Origin: CAVVVS01 sp963751355
Lineage (GTDB): Bacteria > Bacteroidota > Ignavibacteria > Ignavibacteriales > Ignavibacteriaceae
Direction: 5' to 3'
Length of the DNA: 64,000 nt
Assembly (NCBI GenBank): GCA_963751355.1
Contig: CAVVVS010000080.1
Location: 1-64,000, forward strand
Under the pieces are notes generated by a model. That model ran no database searches and was not told the origin of the DNA. It was given only the letters and a program-made list of their open reading frames with translations. Shown one piece after another: positions 37,147 through 47,302 of this stretch; the stretch's first letter is position 1, and each line of letters begins with the position of its first letter. The position numbers were made by a program, and so were the translations under genes.

Positions 37147-37745
37147 TTTTTGCCGGACTGCAGTTGAAAGCGATTTTGTACAAGTATATTTATTAAAAAT
37201 TGGAATAAAATATCAGCGATAGCTTTTAATCTATTATTTGTCCCATTGCAAATACTTAAATCATTATCACTTATACATTCTTAAAAGTATTCGTTAAATT
37301 TCTGTGAATTATTTTGTTATGCTAATACCTCCTATTATGAAAATAAATACTGGCACTATTAAAACATTGCAGGAAGGATTAATCATTTTGCTGTAAATAA
37401 TTCTTTAGATAATCTTTTATAAGTTAAAACAATAACTTATTTTTATAATAACTTATCAGGGTCCTATTGGTATTATAATTTCAAAGGTGTATGAAAATGC
37501 TGTTATAGATAAATAGTTGATATTCTCATAATATTTATTTTCATTACTCCACTATAATTACCCATATTTGAATGCTATCTACGATTCAAAATATTGTGGG
37601 AAAACAAATACAAAAATTAAGAATTGGATCGATGTTAAACAGAAATTAAAACTCCTATGATGCTATTATTTGATTTATTCGTAGTTGTAATTTAAAATTT
37701 GATCGTCCTTTATCATCAATCTTGAATAATTGACATAAATGAATT
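37147..37745. other. Intergenic, upstream of the nuclease-helicase gene
   Basis: About 600 bp of very AT-rich DNA. Only frames of 20 codons or fewer are present, with no ribosome-binding sites. It probably carries the promoter of the nuclease-helicase gene. No repeat array or non-coding RNA signature was found. Confidence 0.4.
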
Positions 37746-39722
37746 ATGGAACGTTCTTTTTACTCTGATCCAATTAACAACTTCTTAAAAATATCGATAG
37801 AAGAAATTCTAGGAAGGCTCACCCTAAATAATGAATTTCCTTTAGAGAAAACTCAAAGAGATGCTTGGGTAGAAGAAATAAAAATTCTTAAAAAAGTTTT
37901 ATTGAATTATAAGGGGAACATTTATTTAGAATATTCTATTCCAAGAATGGGACAAAGAATCGATGCAATTCTTATTATCAAATCAATAATTTTCATTCTT
38001 GAATTTAAAATTGGTGAATTTGAATATACATCTTATGCAATAGATCAAGTAATGGATTACGCGTTAGATTTGAATAATTTTCATGAATCAAGTCACAATA
38101 ATTTTATTGCTCCAATTTTGATTTCTTCTAACGCTAAGAATTCAATCTCTTTTGTTTCTTTTACACATCAAAACGATAAACTTTTACTCCCAATAAAAAC
38201 AAATGCGGATATGCTCAATGAAGTAATAAAAAATGTACTATCAATCTGCAAAGGCAAATATATTGATCATGAACAATGGGAGTTAGGGAGGTATAATCCT
38301 ACACCTACAATTATTGATGCCGCTATTGCCTTATATAATAATCATTCAGTGAGTGAAATTTCCCGTAGTGATGCAAGTGCTATTAATCTTAGTCAAACAT
38401 CTGACAAACTTTCGGAGATAATAAAATATTCAAAGGACAAGTCACGAAAATCCATCTGTTTTGTAACAGGAGTCCCTGGAGCCGGTAAGACATTAGTCGG
38501 CCTTAATATAGCAACTACTCACTTTGATAAATCTAATGAACTTTATAGTGTATTTCTCTCTGGCAATGGACCTTTGGTAAAAATATTACGTGAAGCATTA
38601 GCACGTGATAAAGTGAAACGTGAAACAATAAAAGGGAGTAAAATTAAAAAAGGGGAAGCCTTAAGTGAAGTTAAGATGTTTATACAAAATGTTCACAATT
38701 TTCGCGATGAATGTTTGATAGATATTAAGTCTCCCCCTATTGAACATGTGGCTATATTTGATGAAGCTCAACGGGCATGGAATTTAGGACAAACTATAGA
38801 TTTCATGCGAAGGAAAAAAAGGGTAGTAAATTTTAATCAGTCAGAACCAGAATTTCTTATTTCCTGTTTAGATCGCCATAAAGATTGGGCTGTAATTATA
38901 TGTCTAGTTGGTGGGGGGCAAGAAATTAATACGGGTGAAGCTGGCATTCAAGAGTGGATGAATTCATTAGAACGAACATATAATAATTGGGATATTTATA
39001 TTTCTCCAATGCTTACTGATAGTGAATACAATGCGAATAATATTTTAGAAATATTAAAATCCCGTAAAAATGTGAAATACATCGAAGCCTTACATCTTGC
39101 AGTTTCTATGCGTTCATTTCGGTCAGAAAATGTTTCTTTGCTTGTAAAACAAATTTTAGATATTAATATTGATAAAGCACGTAATACATATGCAAAAATA
39201 AAAGCTAAATATCCAATTGTTATAACACGTGACATAACTACTGCAAAAAAATGGTTAAAACATCAAGCACGAGGCTCTGAAAGATATGGTATTGTAGTCT
39301 CATCACAGGCAGAAAGATTAAAACCACAATGTATATTCGTAAAAGCACCAATAAATCCTATTCACTGGTTCCTTAATGACAAGGATGATATAAGATCATC
39401 TTACTATCTTGAAGACGTTGCAACTGAATTTCATGTACAAGGATTAGAGCTAGATTGGGTTTGTGTTACATGGGATGCAGATTTTCGTTATTCAAATAAC
39501 GAATGGCAACATTGGTCGTTTCGTGGAAAACGTTGGCAGAGAATTCGAAAACCAGAAAGACAAAATTACCTCAAAAATGCTTATAGGGTTTTATTAACGC
39601 GTGCGCGACAAGGGATGGTAATAGTCGTACCAATGGGCGATGAAGATGATCATACTCGAAAACCAAGTTTTTATAATTCGACCTTTGAATACCTCAAAGG
39701 AATTGGATTAAAGGAAATATAG
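37746..39722 (+). CDS. Stand-alone nuclease-helicase: PD-(D/E)XK-like N-terminus with DUF2075 SF1-type helicase
   Basis: A 658-aa protein. Residues 40-110 have a restriction-nuclease-like pattern: RID (D73), E86-F-K88 in IFILEFKIG, and Q101-VMD-Y105, the QxxxY motif of Cas4/AddB-type nucleases. Walker A is GVPGAGKT (242-249) and Walker B is AIFDEAQRAW (D339, E340). C-terminal helicase motifs include a WVCVTWDADF strand and YRVLLTRARQGMVIVVP (motif VI). This is the DUF2075 architecture. Fused nuclease-helicases of this kind are linked to phage defence in some bacteria. No partner gene is adjacent and gene remnants lie just upstream, so a solitary acquired gene is plausible. Function is inferred. 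Confidence 0.82.
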   Translation: MERSFYSDPINNFLKISIEEILGRLTLNNEFPLEKTQRDAWVEEIKILKKVLLNYKGNIYLEYSIPRMGQRIDAILIIKSIIFILEFKIGEFEYTSYAIDQVMDYALDLNNFHESSHNNFIAPILISSNAKNSISFVSFTHQNDKLLLPIKTNADMLNEVIKNVLSICKGKYIDHEQWELGRYNPTPTIIDAAIALYNNHSVSEISRSDASAINLSQTSDKLSEIIKYSKDKSRKSICFVTGVPGAGKTLVGLNIATTHFDKSNELYSVFLSGNGPLVKILREALARDKVKRETIKGSKIKKGEALSEVKMFIQNVHNFRDECLIDIKSPPIEHVAIFDEAQRAWNLGQTIDFMRRKKRVVNFNQSEPEFLISCLDRHKDWAVIICLVGGGQEINTGEAGIQEWMNSLERTYNNWDIYISPMLTDSEYNANNILEILKSRKNVKYIEALHLAVSMRSFRSENVSLLVKQILDINIDKARNTYAKIKAKYPIVITRDITTAKKWLKHQARGSERYGIVVSSQAERLKPQCIFVKAPINPIHWFLNDKDDIRSSYYLEDVATEFHVQGLELDWVCVTWDADFRYSNNEWQHWSFRGKRWQRIRKPERQNYLKNAYRVLLTRARQGMVIVVPMGDEDDHTRKPSFYNSTFEYLKGIGLKEI

Positions 39723-39805
39723 AATTCAAAATATTAAAACTTCATTTGGTTTTACAACAGAATATATGCAATTAACTAAAATAAAATTCTAGTTAAAAAG
39801 TCCAA

Positions 39806-39825
39806 CAAAATCCTAACCATCCCTC
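39806..39825 (+). repeat. Short dispersed repeat, AAAATCCTAACCATCC type
   Basis: The same 16-nt word or a one-base variant recurs at 42335-42350, and a shorter form at 42593-42607, always in gaps around the phosphatase gene. It resembles widespread intergenic repeats of the Bacteroidota branch. Function is unknown. Confidence 0.45.
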
Positions 39826-39927
39826 CAATTTTCTTTTCCTAAAATTCTCCTTCCCAATCTCACAAATACTCCTTAACTTAAGAGTGTAAAATCTTGTTTT
39901 TGTAAAGTTAAAACAATAGAGATTTCT

Positions 39928-42300
39928 ATGAAAAGAGGGGATCCATTCAAATATATTTTCTTATTCATTCTGCTTGCGGCTGCAGCAGTATATCCACAGG
40001 AAAGAAAGATAAACATAAAAGCGGAAGCTCCGGTAGTTTCCGGCGATTCGCTTGTTTACATCACCGGCAACACTGAAGCGATGGGCAACTGGAATTTTAT
40101 GCGGGAGATGACAAGAGAACCTGACGGCTTTTGGAGTTATACTGCCCCGGCAAATGCAGGCGATACGCTGGAGTTCAAATTTACGCGCGGCAGCTGGAAC
40201 AAAGAAGCTGTGGATTCAAGCGGAATGGAGTTTCCGAATTTTGTCGTTATAGTAAAAAACGACACAACACTTAAATATAAACTTCCCGGCTGGCGTGATA
40301 AAGTTCAGCAAAAAGTTATAATTACACCGGAGCGTTATTTAAACAAAGGCGCCCGCATCGATCTTGCAGAAGGATGGAAATACAAACCCGGTGACGATTC
40401 CGCTTGGGCAAAAAAGGGATATGATGACAGCGGCTGGAAAAGTATAAAACCGCGTTTGACCAACGAAGAACTTAAAAAAATAAAATGGACGGGAATTGGC
40501 TGGTTCAGGAATCATATTTATGTCGATACATCATTCAGCAGCAAACCGTTCGGTTTTTACTTTGTATGTACTGGTGCTGCGGAAATTTATCTTGACGGAA
40601 AGTTTTTATACGATTTCGGAAAAGCCAGCGCTTCAAAAGAAGATGAAGTAATCAGCCTGGACTATAAACCGAGATTTATTCAATTTGGGCCGGGCACAGA
40701 TCACGTGCTTGCAGTGCGTTATTCAAATCATAATGCAGATGAACTTTCCGAAAGAAACATATATAGCGGATTCATTATAGAGATCAGGGATTTAAATACA
40801 GCAATAACTGATCACTCTGATAATGTGAGAAATATTTCAGTCCGGCAATTTCTCTTCTCTGCTTTTATTTTTGCTTTTGCAATTATGCATCTTTTGCTTT
40901 TCATTTTTTATCCTAAGGCGAAAGAAAATTTATTCTATTCAATTGCGATGTTTGCTTTTGCGCTGGTAATCTACACCGCGTCGCAGGGATATTTTACGGG
41001 ATCAATTTTAAAAGCAATAAATAGCGCAACCATTAATTCAATTTCCGTACAGGCTTCAATGCTTTTCGGTTTGCTTACAATTTATGCAAGCTCTTATAAA
41101 AGAATGCCGCGCCAATACCTGGTATTTGTAATTGTTTCCATTTTGTTTGCTATTGAAACGATTTTTATACCTTCGATACACGGTGTAGCCGATTATTTCT
41201 TTTATGCGTATGCGGGAATTGTAATTATTGAAATGGTGCGTGTAGTTATTGTTTCTGCAAAAAGGAAAGACAAGATTGGCTGGAGCTGGGTTGTTGGTGC
41301 CGGATTTATTGTTGCATTGTTAGTAATTGCTTACCAGGTTTTAATTCTTACAAATATTATAACACATCCGCTGTTTGGCTTAAGAATTGTATATATGTAC
41401 GGAATTGTAATACTGGCAGTTGCGGTTTCGATGAATCTTTCAAAAATGTATTCCGATACTAATAAAAACCTTGAAAGGCAATTAGTACAGGTTAAAGAGT
41501 TATCGGAATTAAAAATTGAACAGGAAAGAAAAGTAAAGGAAGATGAACTTTCAAGAAAAATTCTTGAAGCAGATAATAATAGAAAAACGAAAGAACTTGA
41601 AGAAGCACAAAACTTACAGATGTCAATGCTTCCGCTGTCCGTTCCAAAAATTCCCGGTCTGGAAATTTCTGTTTATATGAAGCCTGCTACTGAAGTCGGC
41701 GGGGATTATTACGATTTTAAATACAACCATAATGGTGAATTAATTATTGCAGTCGGTGATGCTACCGGTCACGGAATGAAAGCCGGAACTATGGTTGCTA
41801 CAATTAAAGGACTTTTTACAGCGGAGAAGGTAGATTCTGATATTGTTTCTTTCCTGAATAGAAGTAATTCTGTCATAAGAGACATGCATCTCGGGAATAT
41901 TTATATGGCAATGATGCTTGTGAAGATCAATAAGAATTCAGCGACAATAACCTCAGCAGGTATGCCGCCTTCACTAATCTACAGGGAAAACACAAAAAGC
42001 GTTGACGAAATCAGGCTGCAGGCTTTACCTCTTGGCGGAGCTGCAGATTTCAGGTACAAAAAGCAAGAAACGAATCTTAATAGCGGAGATACTTTATTGC
42101 TGATGTCTGATGGTTTTCCCGAGCTTTTTAATGAGCAGAAAGAAATTCTGGATTACCCGAAAGCAAAAGAAATTTTCGGAACGGTAGCCACGTTTTCCCC
42201 GGATGAAATTATTAATAAGTTGTGCGGCGAGGCCGAGAACTGGAGAGCAGATGCAAAGCAGGAGGATGATATTACTTTTGTTGTTGTGAAGGTGAAGTAA
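39928..42300 (+). CDS. Membrane PP2C/SpoIIE-type phosphatase with N-terminal CBM20-like and jelly-roll sensor domains
   Basis: A 790-aa protein. A signal peptide (1-23) is followed by a starch-binding CBM20-like domain (VYITGNTEAMGNWN, about 24-125). Then comes a beta-sandwich with GWFRNHIYVD and AAEIYLDGKFLYDFG (about 140-290), as in 7TM-DISM receptors. Seven transmembrane helices (about 305-515) and a coiled coil lead to a SpoIIE/RsbU phosphatase (about 560-790) with EVGGDYYDF (from about 589) and VGDATGHGMKAGT. Such proteins dephosphorylate anti-anti-sigma factors. No anti-sigma partner is adjacent. An extracellular sugar or polysaccharide signal is a reasonable inference from the CBM20-like domain. 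Confidence 0.88.
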   Translation: MKRGDPFKYIFLFILLAAAAVYPQERKINIKAEAPVVSGDSLVYITGNTEAMGNWNFMREMTREPDGFWSYTAPANAGDTLEFKFTRGSWNKEAVDSSGMEFPNFVVIVKNDTTLKYKLPGWRDKVQQKVIITPERYLNKGARIDLAEGWKYKPGDDSAWAKKGYDDSGWKSIKPRLTNEELKKIKWTGIGWFRNHIYVDTSFSSKPFGFYFVCTGAAEIYLDGKFLYDFGKASASKEDEVISLDYKPRFIQFGPGTDHVLAVRYSNHNADELSERNIYSGFIIEIRDLNTAITDHSDNVRNISVRQFLFSAFIFAFAIMHLLLFIFYPKAKENLFYSIAMFAFALVIYTASQGYFTGSILKAINSATINSISVQASMLFGLLTIYASSYKRMPRQYLVFVIVSILFAIETIFIPSIHGVADYFFYAYAGIVIIEMVRVVIVSAKRKDKIGWSWVVGAGFIVALLVIAYQVLILTNIITHPLFGLRIVYMYGIVILAVAVSMNLSKMYSDTNKNLERQLVQVKELSELKIEQERKVKEDELSRKILEADNNRKTKELEEAQNLQMSMLPLSVPKIPGLEISVYMKPATEVGGDYYDFKYNHNGELIIAVGDATGHGMKAGTMVATIKGLFTAEKVDSDIVSFLNRSNSVIRDMHLGNIYMAMMLVKINKNSATITSAGMPPSLIYRENTKSVDEIRLQALPLGGAADFRYKKQETNLNSGDTLLLMSDGFPELFNEQKEILDYPKAKEIFGTVATFSPDEIINKLCGEAENWRADAKQEDDITFVVVKVK

Positions 42301-43058
42301 GAAGCGATTTCTGCAGCAGGTTCTTCGGTCGGTGAAAATCCTAATCATCCCGCCGAACCTTTTCACTTAAAAAATTCATCGCAAAGACGCCAGGGTTTAA
42401 ATTTTTCTCTGCGTCTCCGTGCCTCTGCGGTGAAATTAAATACCCGTATAAAGTGAAATGATAACTTCGAGATTACATAAATAAAGCATCTGCTCAATTA
42501 TTCTATCGTGCTAACTTTGCTACCTCGAAGATTACTATTACAGCACAATGGTTTTAAATTAAAATTAACTGCGGTATTTAAAGAAGTAGGATAAAATCCT
42601 AACCATTACAAAAAACTTTATTCAAAAAATACACATAAAAAAGCACGGCGTCCCCTCCTTGGAGGGGCGAGTAAAACTTAAAAATTAATTTCAAAAGAGA
42701 CAAAGCAGCCTTCGAGGCAACATAATGTGCCGGATAATACAATCTCACAAATTTTAGTTTGTTGCAAAAAAAATGCTTGCCAAATAAATAATAATTAATT
42801 AATTTATTTTTTATAGAGAACATTAAAATCATACTCTATTTTACTACAGGATTTAACAACTGCGGATGTTGTTAATTCTATACTATCAAATGAGAATTTC
42901 TTTCCCTGTATGTTCAGCTTCCTTTTGCTGTGTGGATATACTTTAAATATAAGCGTATTAATATGTACCGCGGTCATATCGCATTAATTAATCAGAGAAA
43001 CAAAACTAGCCGTTGTAAAAGAACACTTAATAATTCTTTATAATATACAGGTAATGTT
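42301..43058. repeat. Repeat-rich intergenic region
   Basis: This 758-bp gap has no credible gene. It holds two AAAATCCTAA-type words (42335 and 42593) and a stretch at 42379-42432 (GCAAAGACGC ... CTGCGTCTCCGTGCCTCTG) of a kind widespread in bacterial intergenic DNA. It also has a 7-bp palindrome CCCCTCC/GGAGGGG with a 2-nt loop (42652-42667), and an AACAAC/GTTGTT hairpin near 42855. It must also contain the promoter of the large secreted protein. Confidence 0.55.
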
Positions 43059-46000
43059 ATGAAACAATATTTACGATTAACTGCCTTTTGTACTTTGTTT
43101 GTTCTACTCTTTTATAATTCAATATTTTCCCAGCAGGATCCTCTCCACTGGACACACCCGATAAAGGTTCAGGCAAACGACGTTTACCTTCAGTGGCTGC
43201 AAAACGACGGCGGCACTGTTCACAGCTACCAGAAAATATATAACCTAAAGATGGACAGCCTTTACATTTTACCTGTCGACAGCCTTATATCCGTAAAGCC
43301 AAGGCATGAAGACACCAGAACCGGCGGCGGATCATATACAGATGCAGCCACCGGAAAATTTACCGTCAGTGTGCATGATGAAATAGTTTCAATCTGGAAG
43401 TCTCCGACGGGAATTGATATAATGCTGCCGGAGCTTGATACCACCAAAGGATTATGGACTAATACGGTACAGGACAGCATTACCGGAAATATTAAAGACG
43501 ACCGGATTTATGTAAGGACTCTGGACATAAACGGAGACAGTCTGGATGAATATGTCGTGGCTTATTTAACTAGTGATGATTCGGTGCATTTTAATTTATA
43601 TTCGGTAGATTCAACTCTGCATCCGGCTTTGCTTTCAAGCTATTGTGATGAAAAACTTTATAAGGCTATCGGCGGACAGTCCGTAAACTATTTTATCGAA
43701 ACAGGAGATTTTAACGGTGATGGAACTGATGAACTGGCTTTATTTGCAGTGGAAGTTCCGCCTCCTGCTAACTCGGTTAGAGTTAAAGTTAAGCTGTATG
43801 ATTTTTCAGGAGGAATGTTTGTACCCAAAGCGCAAACAAATGTTGATGTCCCGAGGTTATCAACAATAGAAGATTATACTATGGCTGCATCGTCAGGCCA
43901 TTTTACATCCGATAATATGGATGAGCTTGCTTTTACCACAATAAGAAGTTCGGAAGGTCAATATTTTTCTTACAACTATATTCTCAAAAGCGACCAAAAC
44001 TTAGATACGGTAATTACCGGTTCGAGATACAGAGTTACACCGATATCGTTTTCCCCTTCATTTGCAGATCTCAGCATGGCATCCGGCGATCTTAACGGCG
44101 ACGGCAGGGATGAAATTGTTTTTGCAGATAATAATGCTTTTTATATTCTGGAACCTGATGATAATTTAAATTTGATTTTGAAAGGTAAGGGCGGTGTTGC
44201 TTCCGGCGGCTTAGACGATTATAAGCAAAGCAACAATTTTATAAAGATAAGCAGTGTAAATCAGGATACTACAAAAGATATCGTAATTGTTAAAAATTTT
44301 GTATATAATCAGTTCCAAAATGGTTTTTTTGTAGCTATGATAAAAGTAAACAATTCTCTCGATACACCAACTATCATCGGAAGACTTTTCGGGGACGAAC
44401 CCAACGTGGTTGCTTATAAACCTTATTCAATCGCCGTCGGAAATTTTGATGGAGATAATTTTACTATCGGTCGACCGATGCATTATACAAAGAATAATGT
44501 TGTGCAGACATTAGTAGTTCTTAATGCGCCGCCTGTTCATTTTGATGTATTTAACGGACAAAGTTACGATATAAATCAATGTTATAACGGCGGGGTCTGC
44601 AATTCTTATTCAAATTATATTAAGACAAAATCTACTACGGTTGAAGTATCAACGCAGGTGCATCGGGATTGGGAAGTTTCGGCTGGCGTACATTTATCCG
44701 GGCAAGTGAATGCAGAACCGGCAGGCGTCGGAGCATCAATAAATTTTGATGCTTATTTTCTTCACAAATGGGGTCATCATTTCAATAAGGATTCAACGAG
44801 CAGTAAAACAACAACTGTGAGTGAACAAATAACAGCTGAGGAAGATGATGAAATTTACTCGACTCTTATTGATTATGATCTCTGGGAATATCCATTTTAT
44901 TACGGCAATGAAAAATTTCCGCGGGAAACAATTATGACTTTTGTACCTCATAATATACGCGGGCAATGGTTTCCGAGTAAAAGTTATTATGCTCTATCTT
45001 ATATCCCTAATCACGAAGTTGGAAATATACTTTCTTATTATCCTTATGATACCTTATCCAACAACCCGAATGTTTTACAGACTATAAAGGCGGACTACAC
45101 TTCAGATGGTTATACACTACACGCTAGTGGTTGGAAGAATTGGGATCTTTATTTTGATAATTTTACTTCAACCGAGGCGGATACTACAATCGAAAATACA
45201 AACTCATGGGGCGTTTCTTTTGGTGTGGAGGTAACCGGCGATTTTGGACATACTAAGTATTCGACGCAAAAAACCTCGATATCGCGTCTAATCCACTTAC
45301 AAACACATTTGGGAACTGTAGACATGGGAATAGGTGACGTAAAATATAAAGTAACTCCTTACGCATATTGGTCGAAAGACGATGCATTAGTTGTAAATTA
45401 TGCGGTGCAGCCGGAACTTGCGCCCCAGGGATTTCCAAATACCTGGTGGCAGGATCATTACGGTTCTTATTCAGATCCTACTTTTATTCTGCCCTGGCTG
45501 CTTGATCCTGAAAAAGGTTTTGCTTTGGATGATCCGAATAAACGGTACGAAACTAATGATATTATTTTGCAGCCTACAAATCCTTCGCCCGGAGATACTT
45601 TAACAATTACAGCTCAGGTAAGAAATTTCAGCCTTATTGCAACACCAACACCTGTTACCGTGAGTTTTTATTTAGGAGATCCCGATTCCGGCGGCACACC
45701 TATTATTGGAGTTGAAGGTTCAAACACAGCCAGTACAGGCGAACCTATTCCCAGCCGTCTTGAAAAAAATGCTGTTTTGAAATGGGTTGTACCTGCAGGA
45801 CTTCCGTCATACCCGAGAATATATGCAGTAATAGATCCGCAAAACACCATTACCGAAATACATGAAAACAACAACAAGGGATTTAATGTTTTGGGAAGAG
45901 AATCTGTAACAACCGGAATTAATCAGGCTAAAATTACTATTCCTAAGGAATATATTCTTGATCAGTCGTATCCAAATCCGTTTAATCCAACTGCTACTAT

Positions 46001-46208
46001 CAGGTACTCCATTCCAAAGAGCAGCCGCGTAAGCTTAAAGGTTTACGATATTTTAGGAAGAGAGGTAAGTACTCTTGTTAATGGATATGAAAAAGCAGGT
46101 ACTTATAACGTTGAGTTTAAAGGAAACAGGTATTCCAGCGGAGTGTATTTTTATCAAATACGTGCCGGTAGTTTTGTGCAGACGAAGAAGATGATTCTGC
46201 TTAAATAA
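43059..46208 (+). CDS. Large secreted FG-GAP/VCBS-type protein with C-terminal secretion-sorting domain
   Basis: A 1049-aa protein with a signal peptide (1-25). The first third carries FG-GAP-like calcium loops (LDINGDSLDEYVVAY, GDFNGDGTDELALF, GDLNGDGRDEIVFAD) of a beta-propeller. The middle, with many aromatic and Thr residues, is unrecognised. Near 830-950 is a CARDB-like strand-rich region (NPSPGDTLTITAQVRNFSL). The last 80 residues are a type IX-like sorting tail: SYPNPFNPTATIRYSIPK, VYDILGREVSTLV, GVYFYQIRAG. The tail should direct secretion and surface anchoring, with most of it cleaved. No enzyme motif was found, so an adhesin or matrix role is possible. Confidence 0.88.
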   Translation: MKQYLRLTAFCTLFVLLFYNSIFSQQDPLHWTHPIKVQANDVYLQWLQNDGGTVHSYQKIYNLKMDSLYILPVDSLISVKPRHEDTRTGGGSYTDAATGKFTVSVHDEIVSIWKSPTGIDIMLPELDTTKGLWTNTVQDSITGNIKDDRIYVRTLDINGDSLDEYVVAYLTSDDSVHFNLYSVDSTLHPALLSSYCDEKLYKAIGGQSVNYFIETGDFNGDGTDELALFAVEVPPPANSVRVKVKLYDFSGGMFVPKAQTNVDVPRLSTIEDYTMAASSGHFTSDNMDELAFTTIRSSEGQYFSYNYILKSDQNLDTVITGSRYRVTPISFSPSFADLSMASGDLNGDGRDEIVFADNNAFYILEPDDNLNLILKGKGGVASGGLDDYKQSNNFIKISSVNQDTTKDIVIVKNFVYNQFQNGFFVAMIKVNNSLDTPTIIGRLFGDEPNVVAYKPYSIAVGNFDGDNFTIGRPMHYTKNNVVQTLVVLNAPPVHFDVFNGQSYDINQCYNGGVCNSYSNYIKTKSTTVEVSTQVHRDWEVSAGVHLSGQVNAEPAGVGASINFDAYFLHKWGHHFNKDSTSSKTTTVSEQITAEEDDEIYSTLIDYDLWEYPFYYGNEKFPRETIMTFVPHNIRGQWFPSKSYYALSYIPNHEVGNILSYYPYDTLSNNPNVLQTIKADYTSDGYTLHASGWKNWDLYFDNFTSTEADTTIENTNSWGVSFGVEVTGDFGHTKYSTQKTSISRLIHLQTHLGTVDMGIGDVKYKVTPYAYWSKDDALVVNYAVQPELAPQGFPNTWWQDHYGSYSDPTFILPWLLDPEKGFALDDPNKRYETNDIILQPTNPSPGDTLTITAQVRNFSLIATPTPVTVSFYLGDPDSGGTPIIGVEGSNTASTGEPIPSRLEKNAVLKWVVPAGLPSYPRIYAVIDPQNTITEIHENNNKGFNVLGRESVTTGINQAKITIPKEYILDQSYPNPFNPTATIRYSIPKSSRVSLKVYDILGREVSTLVNGYEKAGTYNVEFKGNRYSSGVYFYQIRAGSFVQTKKMILLK

Positions 46209-46236
46209 TTAATATTTAATAAAATTTTAAATTGGT

Positions 46237-46268
46237 TTGCCCGTCGGAATTAAATTTTCGGCGGGTAA
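46237..46268 (+). terminator. Hairpin after the secreted protein gene
   Basis: An imperfect 13-bp stem (46237-46249 with 46255-46268, several G-U pairs) lies 29 nt after the stop codon and is followed by AT-rich sequence with short T-runs. It probably acts as terminator. Confidence 0.55.
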
Positions 46269-46442
46269 GGTTTAAAATTTATTATAACAGTAAATCGTAA
46301 TTTTAAGGATGCATATATTTGTCTCAATTGATTTCCGTTACAACTTGCTATTCCTGTTGCTTCATCATATTCACTTTTTAATTTTATCTGCATACCTTAA
46401 ACCAAAACAAATAAATTTGGAGTAACAAAGATAGGAGGATGT

Positions 46443-47261
46443 ATGAAACACATATTAATACTTTTATTTGGTTTGTTTATTGTAACAGGCTGTGCGCAAA
46501 AAAAGGAAACTAACCCCGCTAACCAGGGGCCCGCTATTGTGGCTAAAGAGGTTACATATTCGGCAGACGGAACAACGCTTAAAGGTTTCCTTGCATACGA
46601 CAGCAGTAAGGTTGGAAAAAGACCTGGAGTAATCGTCGTACATGAATGGTGGGGATTAACTGATTATGCGAAAAAAAGAGCAAAGATGCTGGCAAAGCTC
46701 GGGTATGTTGCTTTTGCGGTCGATATGTACGGCAGCGGAGTAACAGTAGATAATCCAAAAGATGCCGGAAAACTTGCTGCTGCAGCAATGCACAGCATGG
46801 ACACAGCCAGGGCAAGATTCGATGCCGGCGTTAACATACTAAAAGAGCAGCCGGAAACAGACACAAGCAAAATTGCCGCTATCGGCTATTGTTTCGGAGG
46901 AGGCGTTGTTCTTAATATGGCTCTCGCCGGAGATAACCTGAACGGAGTTGTAAGTTTCCATGGAGATTTGCCAACAGGCAAGGTTGCAAATCCTAAAGAT
47001 GTAAAGGCAAAAGTTTTGGTTTGCACCGGCGGCGCAGATCCGTTTAATCCGGAGAAAAAAATTGATGCTTTTAAAGACGCAATGAACGCTGCAAAAGTAG
47101 ATTATAAAATCCTCACTTACCCGGGAGCGGAGCACAGCTTTACAAATCCTGCCGCCGATAGTCTGGGTAAGAAATTCAATTTACCTATTGCTTATAATAA
47201 ACAAGCTGATGAAAAAAGCTGGGCAGCTATGCAGAATTTCTTTGACCAAATATTCAAATAA
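46443..47261 (+). CDS. Dienelactone hydrolase family lipoprotein
   Basis: A 272-aa protein with lipobox IVTGC (Cys17). The alpha/beta-hydrolase core shows VVHEWWGL, the nucleophile elbow GYCFGGGVVLN (Cys150), an Asp in CTGGADPFNPE and a His in YPGAEHSF. Cys as nucleophile and HEWWG are typical of dienelactone hydrolases. Lipoprotein placement in the periplasm makes cleavage of a lactone or ester from outside material more likely than aromatic breakdown in the cytoplasm. A TAGGAGGATGT ribosome-binding site precedes the ATG. Substrate unknown. Confidence 0.9.
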   Translation: MKHILILLFGLFIVTGCAQKKETNPANQGPAIVAKEVTYSADGTTLKGFLAYDSSKVGKRPGVIVVHEWWGLTDYAKKRAKMLAKLGYVAFAVDMYGSGVTVDNPKDAGKLAAAAMHSMDTARARFDAGVNILKEQPETDTSKIAAIGYCFGGGVVLNMALAGDNLNGVVSFHGDLPTGKVANPKDVKAKVLVCTGGADPFNPEKKIDAFKDAMNAAKVDYKILTYPGAEHSFTNPAADSLGKKFNLPIAYNKQADEKSWAAMQNFFDQIFK

Positions 47262-47302
47262 GAGATTTCTAAAAAACTAACGCAGTGACAGCAGATTCTT
47301 GT

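Noticed and set aside
46579..47135. Minus-strand frames opposite the dienelactone hydrolase
   Set aside because: They are codon shadows of a gene with clear catalytic motifs on the plus strand.
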